NCBI GenBank assembly: GCA_963920525.1
Contig: OY986435.1
Span: 300,264,208 to 300,328,207 of the forward strand
Length of the DNA: 64,000 nucleotides
Direction: 5' to 3'
From: Dichetophora obliterata
Taxonomy: Eukaryota; Arthropoda; Insecta; Diptera; Sciomyzidae
Every line of letters begins with the position of its first letter. Position 1 is the first letter of the stretch. Shown here piece after piece: positions 11,789-21,820 of the stretch. A program made the translations under genes and the position numbers. Under the pieces are notes generated by a model, which saw only the letters and a list, made by a program, of their open reading frames with translations, did not search any database and was not told the DNA's origin.

Positions 11789-12647
11789 TGTGAAAAAATA
11801 AAACGTTTTTGGGAATTTTTTGTTTTTCCTTTTTGACCACCTGGATTGTTAAAACTGCTGTGCAGTGGCTTCAATACCTCATCATTACTTATAAATTTTT
11901 TTTTATAATTATATAGTTTTAAAATAATGTATGCAACTCACAAAGAGATATGAGGTTTAACATTTTTTTTAAATTGCCAAAAGACTGCAGTTATTAACCC
12001 TAAGATGGGCAACTGGGCTACGCACTCGCCTTACCGTTTGTTAGTCTGCTCAAATCTCAAAACTCGCGCTCACACACACATCGCACTCGCCTGCTAGTAT
12101 CTAGTCTACTCGGTACTCGGACGCATACACAGCCATGTCACTGTCACGTGACGATTTTTACAAAAACACATGACCCGGAAGCAACGTAAAGGCACTTTGT
12201 TCCAAAAAAACTGTATTTTTATTATAATTGTTCAAAATAAAAATAAAATATATTTTCAATGCCGCATTTATTAAAAATATTCATGGAAGTTCATGATACA
12301 ACAATCGATAACAGGCTATAGATTTTGAAAGGTAAATTGCACGACATAGCAAAACGCCAAGGAGATGGGGAAGTGTCTCTAAATCGGTTTTTGAGATTCT
12401 TCAGGTAAAAGAAAAGTGGAATAGAACACAACAAGGTTTAAAGACGTTTATTGAGCTTAAGGTCAAGGTTAGAACAATTAATTGCTCTAACGAATTTTTT
12501 CCAAATAAACAACAACAACCATAACGTTTTCAATATGAAAAGGAAAACATCACTAGCTGATTTTATTGCAATTTCGGCCCTGCTACAGGCTTCATCAGAA
12601 ATCTCTGTGATACGCCGTGCAAGCGCGTTAACGCAATGCACCACTGA
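11789..12647. other. Unassigned DNA
   Basis: No gene was recognised. The stretch at about 12000-12130 is richer in GC and has short ACTCGC/CTACTCG words. Frames at 12438-12663 overlap on opposite strands and have no family signature. Confidence 0.4.
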
Positions 12648-12735
12648 GGCGATGAGATTTTAAAAATACAACAACAAACATGAACATATGAAATGGGAGA
12701 AAAACTGAGAAATTGACACTTAAAATCTCATCGCC
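12648..12735. repeat. Perfect 16-bp inverted repeat with a ~56-bp loop
   Basis: GGCGATGAGATTTTAA at 12648-12663 is the exact reverse complement of TTAAAATCTCATCGCC at 12720-12735. In RNA this could form a stem, but the loop is long and no target duplication flanks it. Confidence 0.7.
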
Positions 12736-12865
12736 ATTTCAACATAATAATGATTATTTTTAAGCTTTTTTATAGTGTCCTAAATTTAAGAAATTTATAT
12801 GAAATATTAGAAACAATAAAAAGCTTATTTATTTAAAAACTTGAAATTATGTTTATATAGATTAA

Positions 12866-13130
12866 CAGCCCTAATTCTGGCAAATTAACAAATTGTTAAC
12901 CAGTATTTTGAATATTTCTATATGTTTGTTGTTTTCAGTACAAAATTTAAAGCTCAAAAAACAAAATTGTTTAATGTAATTGTCAATAACTGAAAAACAG
13001 TTGACAGTTTTTAACAAAATTTTTTATTGTTGAGCTGCAAATTTTGTTTTGAAATAAAAAAATGACAAAAAACACATAGAAATATTCAAAATACTGGTTA
13101 ACAATTTGTTAATTTGCCAGAATAGGGCTG
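12866..13130. mobile_element. MITE with ~58-bp inverted repeats
   Basis: The left end CAGCCCTAATTCTGGCAAAT and the right end, reverse-complemented CAGCCCTATTCTGGCAAATT, continue to match through AACAAATTGTTAACCAGTATTTTG and beyond. CAG termini suggest hAT, but the flanking 8-mers do not match well, so the superfamily is uncertain. There is no coding capacity in 265 bp. Confidence 0.75.
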
Positions 13131-13489
13131 GAAATGTATTGAAATAAGTAGACGAAAGGGCTGGGTTGTGAACCGGGTTTTGTTTTTGGACTCTAACTTT
13201 TTACAGAATAAATATATTTACTAATCCAAGATACCTTGGAAAAGATGAACATAAAACGCAACTTTTATGTTTAGACAGCTTAGCGTTTTGACTAAAATTT
13301 AACTATACAGCCAATTTTTTAGGGAAGTGCTTTTTGGGTCTTCAAAAAAGTAGCTTGGTTGTGAACCATTTAGCAAGTCCCAAAAACCCATTATTTATTT
13401 ATTCAAAAGGATTCAAGAGAAAAAACAAGTTATAATGCCGCCACTTAGGCTAAAAAAATCGTAATGATTGGAAGTGTTCAATTTTCTTC

Positions 13490-13833
13490 ATCTTCATCCA
13501 AATTGGAGTCGCAATGTTTGCATGTGAAACACGAGCGCGTTCCCACATTGGAGCATTCCAAGTGAACAGAAAGGCCACATGCGTTGCATTCGATGGAGTT
13601 TTTTGGTGTCAGTTCTTTAGGTAAAAACCTCAAACAAATGGTGCAAAAATCAATGTCCTCATCCGATGGTGTTGATGGTTCTCTTGACTTGGGACGCTTG
13701 GGTGGTGCTGTTTTTGTTGGTGGTTTTGACTTTGCTGCTGTGTTTTTTGCTTCAGATTATCAATTTTGTCTGGAGAAGTTAGCACGCAGCTAGCAGCTCT
13801 CCATGCCTCTCCAGCCATGAAACCATTTGGGAA
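13490..13833 (-). pseudogene. Remnant of a protein tail with a PHD-like zinc finger
   Basis: The minus strand encodes a Lys/Pro-rich linker (KPPTKTAPPKRPKSREP) followed by FCTICLRFLPKE, IECNACGLSVHLEC and SCFTCKHC, then an acidic tail and a stop at about 13490. The Cys/His spacing C-x2-C, C-x2-C-x4-H-x2-C, C-x2-C is that of a PHD-like C4HC3 finger. Some insect DNA transposases (pogo/jerky-type among them) carry such a finger at the C-terminus. Upstream, the frame is shifted inside an A-rich run and then stopped near 13830, so this is a broken tail. Which transposase, or host gene, it came from is not settled. Confidence 0.55.
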
Positions 13834-13926
13834 ACGTCAAAAACAGCGACACTTCCAATCATATTTCGACATAACCCAATATTGGATCGTAAAATAGAAT
13901 CAAAAAAGTAAATAAATATGCATTGT

Positions 13927-14244
13927 CAGTGACGTAGATAGCTTTTGGTTGTGAGGGGAAGTTCCATAAAAAATATAATAACCTTGTAAAAGTTTACTTC
14001 TTAATACCTTTAATACTGTTTTGTGAAGCCGAATGTCATATTTCACAGCCTTATTCTGCTGAAACGTCAAAAAATAGTAGGTAGGTAAAAAATTACACAT
14101 GTCACTATATCTCTAGCAATTGTTGACGAATTCAGAAAAATTAAACACTGAACTAAATCAAATGTTGATTACTTTCGTGAGAAAAAGAAGAAGTGTGGTT
14201 CTGGGGGTCCAGACCCGTGGACTTCCCCCATATCTATGCCACTG
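13927..14244 (+). mobile_element. hAT-type MITE, copy A
   Basis: The ends are CAGTGACGTAGATA and, reverse-complemented, CAGTGGCATAGATA. Interior sequence beginning GATAGCTTTTGGTTGTG and including AATATAATAACCTT matches the second copy at 58541-58995, which lies in opposite orientation. Flanking 8-mers TGCATTGT and TTCATTAC share 5 of 8 bases, a weak relic of an 8-bp duplication. Confidence 0.7.
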
Positions 14245-14293
14245 TTCATTACACTCACCTTTTTGGAATAACTTCATTCACTTGGATGGCACT

Positions 14294-15571
14294 TTGGGGT
14301 TGGAATTAGTTTTAAAGGTTTTCTAAGAGATGGCGTAACTATCAATAGATCGCATCGGGCACACCTGTGACTATATTCATTTCAAAGCACATTGTCTAAG
14401 CTTCATTTTTCAGTATGTGTCATTCCACTGAAGTGTAAACAACATATATTTTTTTTTCTCTGTGATCATGTCGACTTTCGTTCCAACAAAACGCAATTTG
14501 CGGGAAGGTTTACTTTTGTGCTTCCATTTGAAGAAAAAAGCGGTTGAAGCACAACGCACGCTTACTGAGGCTTACGGGGACTATGCTCCATCGATTTTTA
14601 CTTGTGAGTACTGGTTCCGTCGGTTTAAAAGTGGTGATTTTGATACGGAAGACAAAGAGCGTCCGGGCCAGCCGAAAAAGTTTGAAGATGAGGAATTGGA
14701 GGCTTTGCTCGATGAAGACCCGTGTCAAACCCTTCCAGAATTGTCAGAATCATTGGGAGTCGACTTATCAACGGTCGGCAAACGCTTGAAGGCCATGGGA
14801 ATGATTCAAAAGCAAGGAAATTGGGTGCCGTACCAGTTGAAGCCGAGAGACGTTGAACGGCGATTTTGCATGTGCGAACAACTGCTTCAACGGCATAAAA
14901 GAAAGAGTTTTTTGCATCGTATTGTCACTGGCGATGAAAAGTGGATCCATTACGATAATCCTAAGCGAAAAAAATCGTGGGGACCACCCGGCCATGCATC
15001 AACATCGAGGGCCAAGCCGAATATTCATGGCGCCAAGCTTATGCTGTGTATTTGGTGGGATCAGAAGGGTGTCGTGTACTATGAGCTGCTAAAACCTAAC
15101 GAAACCATCACTGGGGAACGCTACCAACAACAATTGATGCAATTGAGCCGAGCATTAAAGGTTAAACGGCCGGAATATGCCAAAAGACACGACAAAGTGG
15201 TTTTTCAACATGACAACGCACGGCCACATGTTGCAAGAACCGTCAAGGAAACGTTGGAGGCGCTGAATTGGGATGTGCTACCCCACCCGCCTTATAGCCC
15301 AGACATAGCCCCTTCCGACTACCACCTATTCAGATCGATGACGCAAGGCTTGGCTGAGCAGCGCTTCACTTCTTACGAGGATACCAAAAAATGGGTCGAT
15401 TCGTGGATTGCCTCAAAAGACGAATCGTTCTTCCGGCGCGGAATCCATATGCTGCCAGAAAGATGGGAAAATGTTGTAGCTAACGATGGACAATACTTTG
15501 AATAATATACATTGTACCGTTGTTTCTAAATAAATGCTCAAAAACCGAAAAAAATTAATTCCAACCCCCAA
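14294..15571 (+). mobile_element. Mariner transposon, mauritiana-like
   Basis: About 1278 bp, the usual mariner length. The ends TTGGGGTTGGAATTA (left) and TTGGGGGTTGGAATTA (right, reverse-complemented) form the inverted repeats. TA follows the right end at 15572-15573. At the left the matching position reads CT, so one TA copy is mutated or the junction has decayed. Confidence 0.88.
14468..15505 (+). CDS. Mariner DD34D transposase, intact
   Basis: Catalyses cut-and-paste transposition into TA sites. Starting at the ATG at 14468 (an in-frame GTG lies two codons upstream) gives 345 residues, the same length as Drosophila Mos1. It shares the FVP start, the KSGDFD segment, WVPYQL (consensus WVPHEL) and YSPDIAPSDYHLF (consensus YSPDLAPSDYHLF). 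The triad Asp156 (TGDEKW), Asp249 (QHDNARPH) and Asp284 (APSDYH) falls at the same numbers as in Mos1, with 34 residues between the last two. The N-terminal ~115 residues carry the helix-turn-helix DNA-binding region. No stop or frameshift is present. The subfamily is inferred from resemblance only. Confidence 0.95.
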   Translation: MSTFVPTKRNLREGLLLCFHLKKKAVEAQRTLTEAYGDYAPSIFTCEYWFRRFKSGDFDTEDKERPGQPKKFEDEELEALLDEDPCQTLPELSESLGVDLSTVGKRLKAMGMIQKQGNWVPYQLKPRDVERRFCMCEQLLQRHKRKSFLHRIVTGDEKWIHYDNPKRKKSWGPPGHASTSRAKPNIHGAKLMLCIWWDQKGVVYYELLKPNETITGERYQQQLMQLSRALKVKRPEYAKRHDKVVFQHDNARPHVARTVKETLEALNWDVLPHPPYSPDIAPSDYHLFRSMTQGLAEQRFTSYEDTKKWVDSWIASKDESFFRRGIHMLPERWENVVANDGQYFE

Positions 15572-15606
15572 TAAATATAAGTAATGGTTCACTACTCAGC
15601 CCTTTC

Positions 15607-16111
15607 CCCTATAGATAAATGTAAAATTTTGTGATTTCAAAATCAAATTTTAGTTTTTAAAAAATATTTTTTTTATTTTTAGTTTGTGATTATTTTTTTT
15701 TGGCACAGTTTTATTGTAAATAAAATGTATATGTGCTATGAGACCAAGTGGTGGTCACTATATACATAAATGTTGCCACACCCACTTTTACCGCCCCTTC
15801 TTTACACACAAAATCATTTGTGCAGTGTCTTTTTAGATCTCAGGAACGGTAACACCATAGTCCACCAAATTTACAACATCTGCTATCAACGTTTATATCT
15901 CATATAAAAAAAAACTAAAATTACCACCCTCCTTATTACAGCCCGCAAATCATTTGAAATGCTATATTTCAGACGAATTTTACTGTATTGGACTAAAGTT
16001 TTTGAATTAAGTTTGTATGGTTACTCTCGGCAACTTAGCAAAAAATGAGCGTGGTCGAAATATAAACTCGCCCACTTTTCAGAAACGATAACAATTCCCG
16101 AGTTGTGCATC
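15607..16111. other. Unassigned repeat-like DNA
   Basis: The phrases CCACACCCACTTTTACCGCC and CTCGCCCACTTTTC resemble the CACGCCCACTTTT words of the Helitron-like block at 35.0-36.7 kb, so this may be degraded sequence of that type. No ORF was found. Confidence 0.35.
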
Positions 16112-16640
16112 TATACTATTATATAAAAGCCTTTGTGACACGTACGTATGTTCCGCAATCACACGAGGACCACTGAAGCGATTTAGACAATAATGGCACA
16201 AAAACATTTTTGATTTTGGATCGTGCTAGGCTATGTAAGATTTGACGCGCCTACTTTTCACACCCACTTTATGCAAAAATTCTATATTTAAGACGGTTTT
16301 TGTCGTATTAGACTAAAAATTGGTAACTGTACTCAAAATGGATTTCCACGCCCTCTTTCACCACCCACAAATCAATAAAAATGCAGTAAAAAATTTTTAC
16401 AACACATCAACATCTCCTAAAACGCTCTTATGATTAGAATGAGAATTTGTATTTAGGAGTTTCCAGATGCAATTAATTTTTAAGCTCTATTTATTTCCAT
16501 CTATCCTTACCGACAGAGGGCACTTTAGTCCAAATGTGAACTTAATGCAAATCTAAACGGTTCGACAGATTTCCCTCAAACTTCGTACACATATTTTATG
16601 CATCATAGAATCATTTAAAAGCATTGAAGAAGGAACATTT
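16112..16640 (+). mobile_element. Helitron-like 5' segment
   Basis: TCTATACTATTATATAAAAG preceded by A, then CCTTTGTGACACGTACGT. The opening is identical to that on the minus strand at 11788. A CACACCCACTTT phrase follows at 16259. The 3' boundary is not clear. Confidence 0.4.
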
Positions 16641-16814
16641 GATGAACGTCTTTTTGACTTAACAAAGCGCCAAAAGGATTTTGGGTTCGATTTAATGTTG
16701 TTTTAAATTTTTAAAATATATTGCCAATACAAATATTTATCGAGAAAATTATATTCCCGCACATAGTGCCTATATAAAGAAAAATAACAAAATTGGTTTG
16801 TTATAAAAAATTTT

Positions 16815-17172
16815 TTATAAAATTGAGAACGAAGGTTTTTTAATATTTTTATTAAAAAACACTTTATAAACATTAGGTTTAAATTTTGGAATTTTATTAT
16901 GACACACTTCAGAAACTATAGCCTTAAAGTTATTAAAACAAGCAGCCGTGTCCAAAAAGTGAAACTCATTGTCCCAGTTTATAGTGGAAAGAGCCGATTT
17001 AGCAACTTCAAAATTACACGCTTTAAAATTAAAATTGGTATCTTCACAATGATTCCTCAATGGAAGATATTTATAAAATGAAACTAGGATCTCTAATGGA
17101 ACGTGGTGTGCACTAACTACTGAAATAGGAAAAATCTGATTCAATTTATCTAAAATTAATATTACTAGTACA
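16815..17172 (-). pseudogene. LINE fragment, endonuclease-to-RT linker, minus strand
   Basis: The minus-strand frame contains HHVPLEILVSF, FKACNFEVAKSALSTINWD and EVCHNKIPKFKPNVYK, the region between the endonuclease and reverse transcriptase in CR1/jockey-type insect LINEs. It lacks both enzyme domains. It lies head-to-head with a plus-strand piece of the preceding part of the same region at 17218-17275. Confidence 0.6.
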
Positions 17173-17217
17173 AAAAACTAAATCTAATAGTCCTTTAATA
17201 AGTTAATGATATCTTGA

Positions 17218-17275
17218 TGATATTTTAAACATAAACCACAGAACCCTAGACCTTGTATTTGTAGATAGATGCATT
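17218..17275 (+). repeat. Duplicate fragment of the neighbouring LINE endonuclease end
   Basis: A run of about 55 bp beginning GATATTTTAAACATAAACCA is nearly identical to 18126-18180 inside the LINE endonuclease. Only a few bases differ. Confidence 0.8.
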
Positions 17276-17559
17276 TTTACATACTTTGTTTTGACCTCGC
17301 CTCTTACGCCTTTTTTTCAACTAACGTAAATTTAGTTATTTAAATACATTTTACTGTAAAAAGTATTGGCCAATTTAATTTTAGAAAATTTCTATTATTT
17401 TGATATTTTGATTTTTTGATATTGATTATTACTTTTAAAAAATAATTTAAACTGTACCGTCAAGTCAGTGTATATATTTTATATGATTTTTTCAGAAAAG
17501 GTCCAAAATACTGACTTTTTACAAAAAATAAATACTCAAAAATTGTTTTTGTTGTAAAA

Positions 17560-18732
17560 AAAATTAAGTCAAATTAGAGCTAGTGTACCAAAATGTCAGG
17601 GGTCTTAACTCCAAACTTTCCGATATTTTCATTAACAGTTTTGATTTCGAATATAACATTTTAATTTTTACAGAGACTTGGCTTCACTCTAATATCTTAA
17701 ATTCTGAAATAATGTGCAATAAATATCAAATTTTTAGTAAGGATCGTCATGATAAGATCGGTGGTGGTGTTTTGATAGCTGTTCAAAACTCGCTTGCATA
17801 TGAAGAATTGACAATTATTGACACCAGTGACATTGAGTTCATTTGTGTTGCAGTTAAATTAAATAATATTATTATGTATGTTACCTGCTCTTACATTCCT
17901 CCTTAATGTGACTTATCAATTTATTTAAAACATATACACGCCATCGAAAAAGTTTATAATTTGTTAAAAAATAAAGACGTTCTTATTGTGCTGGGTGATT
18001 TCAACCTACCTTTTGTGACTTGGAGATCGCCTGACGATTTTTCATTTCTTACACTTGTTTCCAATAGTGATTGGATAAATGATTTCTTCGATAAGCTATC
18101 TGATCTATGTCTTCAACAAGTCAATGATATTTTAAATATAAACCACAGAACCCTAGACCTTGTATTTGTAGATAGATGCCAGAACATGTACATCATCCAA
18201 CTCTTGAAATAACAGTTTTACTCTCCCACGTTTAAAATTAAAAAAAACGGACTATGTAAAACTTAATTCCTTACTTTCGCAGACTGATTGGTTTCCAATT
18301 TTAACTAGCGAAACATCATATTCATATTATGACGTTGAATCTTCAGTACAGTTTTTTAATGATACCCTACAAAGGTGTTTCTATTGTCCGTCCCAAAAAA
18401 AAGTATTGCTCCAATCCTTTGAATCCACCCTGGCTAACAAATGATCTGAAGGCAATTAAAAAATTTAAAAAATCGTTTATTTAAAAAATATAAAATATCT
18501 GGTTCTAGTTTAGACTTTGCTTCCTATTCTCCTTGTCGTTATTGATATCAACTATTAAATAAACAATGCTATTCTGCTCATATAATTAACATAAAATCTC
18601 AATTAAAGGATAATCCAAAACTCTTCTATAGTTTTGTTAACTCAAAACGAAAAGCCTCCAGCTTTCCACCCCTTATGAAATTCAATCAGGAAGAATCATC
18701 TTGTGACAATGTAATTTCTAACATGTTTGCAA
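17560..18732 (+). pseudogene. CR1/jockey-like LINE, 5' half (endonuclease), interrupted
   Basis: This is the AP-endonuclease portion of ORF2, which nicks target DNA for target-primed reverse transcription. YQNVRGLNSK starts the domain at 17583, followed by FTETWLH, IFSKDRHDKIGGGVLIAV and, after a stop at about 17904, LGDFNLPFVTW and ILNINHRTLDLVFVD. Stops and frameshifts split it into frames 17583-17906 and 17961-18212, with decayed linker to 18719. The frame then reads ISNMFA and is cut by another LINE, resuming at 21821 as NFFESIHSD. The residues flanking the insertion rejoin into one plausible linker, so the interruption is a clean insertion. Clade is inferred from motif style and the lack of RNase H in the 3' half. 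Confidence 0.8.
18720..18732 (+). repeat. Target-site duplication, left copy
   Basis: AACATGTTTGCAA, identical to 21808-21820. The match extends one T to 14 bp if the tail base is counted. Confidence 0.9.
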
Positions 18733-21713
18733 CACCTACTTTTGTGACTAGGGCTAGAGAAGAGGTCTTAGATCTCACCATAGGAAGCCCAGATGTTGGG
18801 AATATGATTAGGGAATGGAGGGTATCAATGGAACCTTTAATGTCTGACCATAGAATAATAGAGTTTAGATTTGGGGCAAAATTTCAAGAGACAGAACCCA
18901 AAAGAAACCCAAGAAATACCAGTTGGGACACATACACTAACACCCTGAAAGAAAACCTACAGAACGTAAAAGCTAGGAGTATAATTAGTAACATCCTAGA
19001 ACTTGAATGCTATGTAGAGCAGGTAAACAATGCAGTATATAATGCCTACGAATCTAGCTGTCCAACAGGGCACAAGGCAAGAACAAAACATACTCCTTGG
19101 TGGAGCGCCGATCTGACCAGACTCCGGAAGAAGGTGCGATGCAGCTTTAATGCCGCAAAGCACAACGGAGAATGGCACAACTACACGGCGACTCTGACGG
19201 AGTATAATGAAGAAATCAGGAAAGCCAAAAGACAGAGCTTTAGAACTTTCTGTGAAGACATTTCTTCCACGCCAGCAGCAGCCAGGATACACAAAGCAAT
19301 GGCTAAAGGCAGAGTGGAGACAAGAATGTCACTTTTATTGCCGGACGGAAGCTATACGCTTAGAGAAGATCAACGAGCCAGTCATCTTTTAGAAACTCAT
19401 TTCCCGGGCAGCACACCAGCAACTGAGTATGAGACGTTAGACAGGCAAATTGCTCCAAATCAAGAAGAATGGAAACTCGCAACGAGCATTTGTACTAAGG
19501 CTCGTTTAGATTGGGCACTCAGAACCTTTCAACCATTCAAATCAGCAGGTGTAGACGGCATCTTTCCTGCACTTCTACAAAAGGGTGCAGAAACTATATT
19601 GCCCCACCTAGTCAAAATAACTAGAAGCAGCCTTGCGTTTTTCTATATCCCAAGGAAATGGAGAAGCGCCATAGTCACCTTCATGCCAAAAGTAGGGAAA
19701 ACAGACTACACGCTACCAAAGTCATTTAGACCCATTGGCCTTACCTCATTTGTACTTAAAACAATGGAAAAGGTAATAGATAACTATATAAGAACTGAGA
19801 TTCTGGAGAAGGCGCCAATGCACCCATGCCAACATGCGTATAGGGCAGGTAGGTCTCCAGTCGGCCCTCAAAAACAAAGAAATCATACTATGTGCCTTTC
19901 TAGACATAGAAGGAGCCTTTGATAATACTTCTCACGAGGCTGTGAAGAAGTCTTTACATAAAAAAGGAGTAAATGATATGCTTAGCAGATGGATATGCCA
20001 AATGCTTAGCACTAGAACTGCAGAATCAAAACAACAAAAGGCTGCCCACAAGGCGGAGTCCTTTCTCCACTGCTGTGGAGTCTTGTTGTGGATGAATTAT
20101 TAACGATGCTAACCGAGAATGGCATAAAATGTCAGGGTTACGCAGACGACATCGCCTTAATAGCGAGAGGGAAGTTCGAGGATACACTCTGTAACCTGAT
20201 ACAGAGAGGACTGTCAGTAACAAAGGAGTGGTGTAACACGGTGGGATTAAGTATCAACCCAGCGAAAACCACCATAGTACCTTTTACTAACAAAAGAAGC
20301 CTGCCAAACCTCCGAACAATGAGAATGGATGGCACTGAAATTCCCTTCAAAGGAGAAGTAAAGTATCTGGGACTTACACTAGATTCAAAGCTTCTCTGGA
20401 GAAGAAATGCAGAGGTAACTATAAACAAAGCAACGCTCGCACTCATGGTATGTAGGAGCCTGGCGGGGAAAAGCTGGGGTTGTAACCCAACAATTCTCCG
20501 CTGGATGTTTACCATGTATACATGGGTATACATGGTGAATTAGCATGGGCGAAGAGAACCAAGCTAACCACAATGAGGAATATGCTAACAAAGGTGCAGA
20601 GACTGGCCTGTGTATGCATCACAGGGGCCATGAGGACATGCCCTACAGCAGCACTAGAAGTAATTCTAGCACCCTTACACTCTGTTGTGCATTGCAAAAG
20701 AGGGGACAGGTTTAGGTAAAACTATCAGCAGTAGAGAGAAGGAGGATATTGCAAAGCACACTCCCTTCATCGATCTACCAAGAGACGATATAGTAAAAAG
20801 GTATCACTTCGGAATTAAGCTTAGTACCAAGAAAGAGTGGGACAGCGAGATGATATCGCAAGTCAAGAAATCACACAGTATAGCATGGTATACAGATGGA
20901 TCCAAGACATTGGAAGGTATAAGCGCAGAGGTGTACGGGCCAAGAACCAAGCATTCTGAACCTATGGGGACAACACCCAGTATCTTCCAAGCAGAAATCC
21001 TAGCAATACAGCTGTGTGCACAATTCAATCTGGACCGGAAATACAAAAGTCAGGATAAAGTTGTGATGTCAGACAGCCAAGCAGCAATCAAAGCATTAGT
21101 CTCCTGTGAGATATCATCGAAAATAACATGGGAATGCCTAACAAAACTCAACGAACTAGACAAGAATAACACTGTTACTATACTTTGGGTCCCAGGACAC
21201 AAAGGTATACAGGGTAACGAAGAAGCCGATGGTCTAGCGCGACAGGGTGCAGCCACAAAATTTATAGGACCAGAACCATTCTGCAGATTGGGCACACATT
21301 CTATAAAAGAAGAACTAAGAAGGGAGGAGAGGCATAAACGTTCAAACCTCTGGAAAAGCCTCCGAAAGCTAAGACAATCCAAATTGCTCCTCAAAGATTT
21401 TAACACTCGGAGAGCAAAATTGTGCATAAGCTTAGGCAAATCTAATCTAAGGATTCTAACGGGGTTCCTTACAGGACACTGTAAACTCAAATACCACCTG
21501 ATGAAATTGGGCATAGATACCGATAGTAACTGCCGTTTCTGTGAAGAAGCAGAGGAGACTCCAATACACCTACTCAAAATCTGCGACGCCGTGGCTCGCA
21601 GACGTAAGCTAACACTGGGGAACTATGAGCCGAGTCTAGAGCAGGTTTCATCCCTTGAACCTAAGAATATTCTCAAATTCATTAGAGAAATAGGGCTGGA
21701 TGGAATTCTGTAA
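18733..21713 (+). pseudogene. LINE ORF2: endonuclease end, reverse transcriptase, RNase H, broken
   Basis: In order: endonuclease tail with EVLDLTIGSPD and SDHRIIEF; linker; reverse transcriptase with FKSAGVDGIFPALLQKG, FRPIGLTSFVLKTMEKV, motif A FLDIEGAFDN, motif B GCPQGGVLSPLLWSL (across a frameshift near 20040) and motif C GYADDIALIA; then RNase H with YTDGSKT, IFQAEILA, MSDSQAAIKAL and VPGHKGIQGNEEADGLA, so its acidic residues are present. It ends with a Cys-His motif CRFCEEAEETPIHLLKIC. Frames change near 19850, 20040, 20520-20540 (a stop after a short degenerate stretch) and 20690. It cannot make a continuous protein, although most motifs are well kept. Confidence 0.9.
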
Positions 21714-21807
21714 TCCGCAAACCTAGCGGAGCTTTGAGAAGGAGGTACAATAGATCTAATTAAGGTCGCAGTACGCATCTCCACCACATAACATTAACAT
21801 TAACATT
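18733..21807 (+). mobile_element. 5'-truncated RNase H-bearing LINE nested in another LINE
   Basis: 3075 bp bounded by an exact 13-14-bp target duplication. It starts inside the endonuclease C-terminus and ends with a short ACATTA repeat tail, as expected for target-primed reverse transcription with 5' truncation. Presence of RNase H places it in the LOA/I/R1-type group. I cannot choose between them by eye. Confidence 0.9.
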
Positions 21808-21820
21808 AACATGTTTGCAA
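21808..21820 (+). repeat. Target-site duplication, right copy
   Basis: AACATGTTTGCAA, directly after the ACATTA tail of the nested LINE. Confidence 0.9.

Larger units (their letters stand above)
13155..15606. mobile_element. Possible older element bounded by GGGCTG inverted ends
   Basis: AAAGGGCTGGGTTGTGAACC near 13156 and the reverse complement of DNA near 15605, AAAGGGCTGAGTAGTGAACC, form a ~20-bp inverted pair. Between them lie a transposase-tail remnant, a hAT MITE and a mariner, which would be later insertions. No target duplication was found, so this boundary pair is tentative. Confidence 0.35.

Noticed and set aside
14462..14467. Earlier start (GTG) for the mariner transposase
   Set aside because: Starting at the ATG at 14468 gives the family length of 345 and places the catalytic residues at the Mos1 positions.
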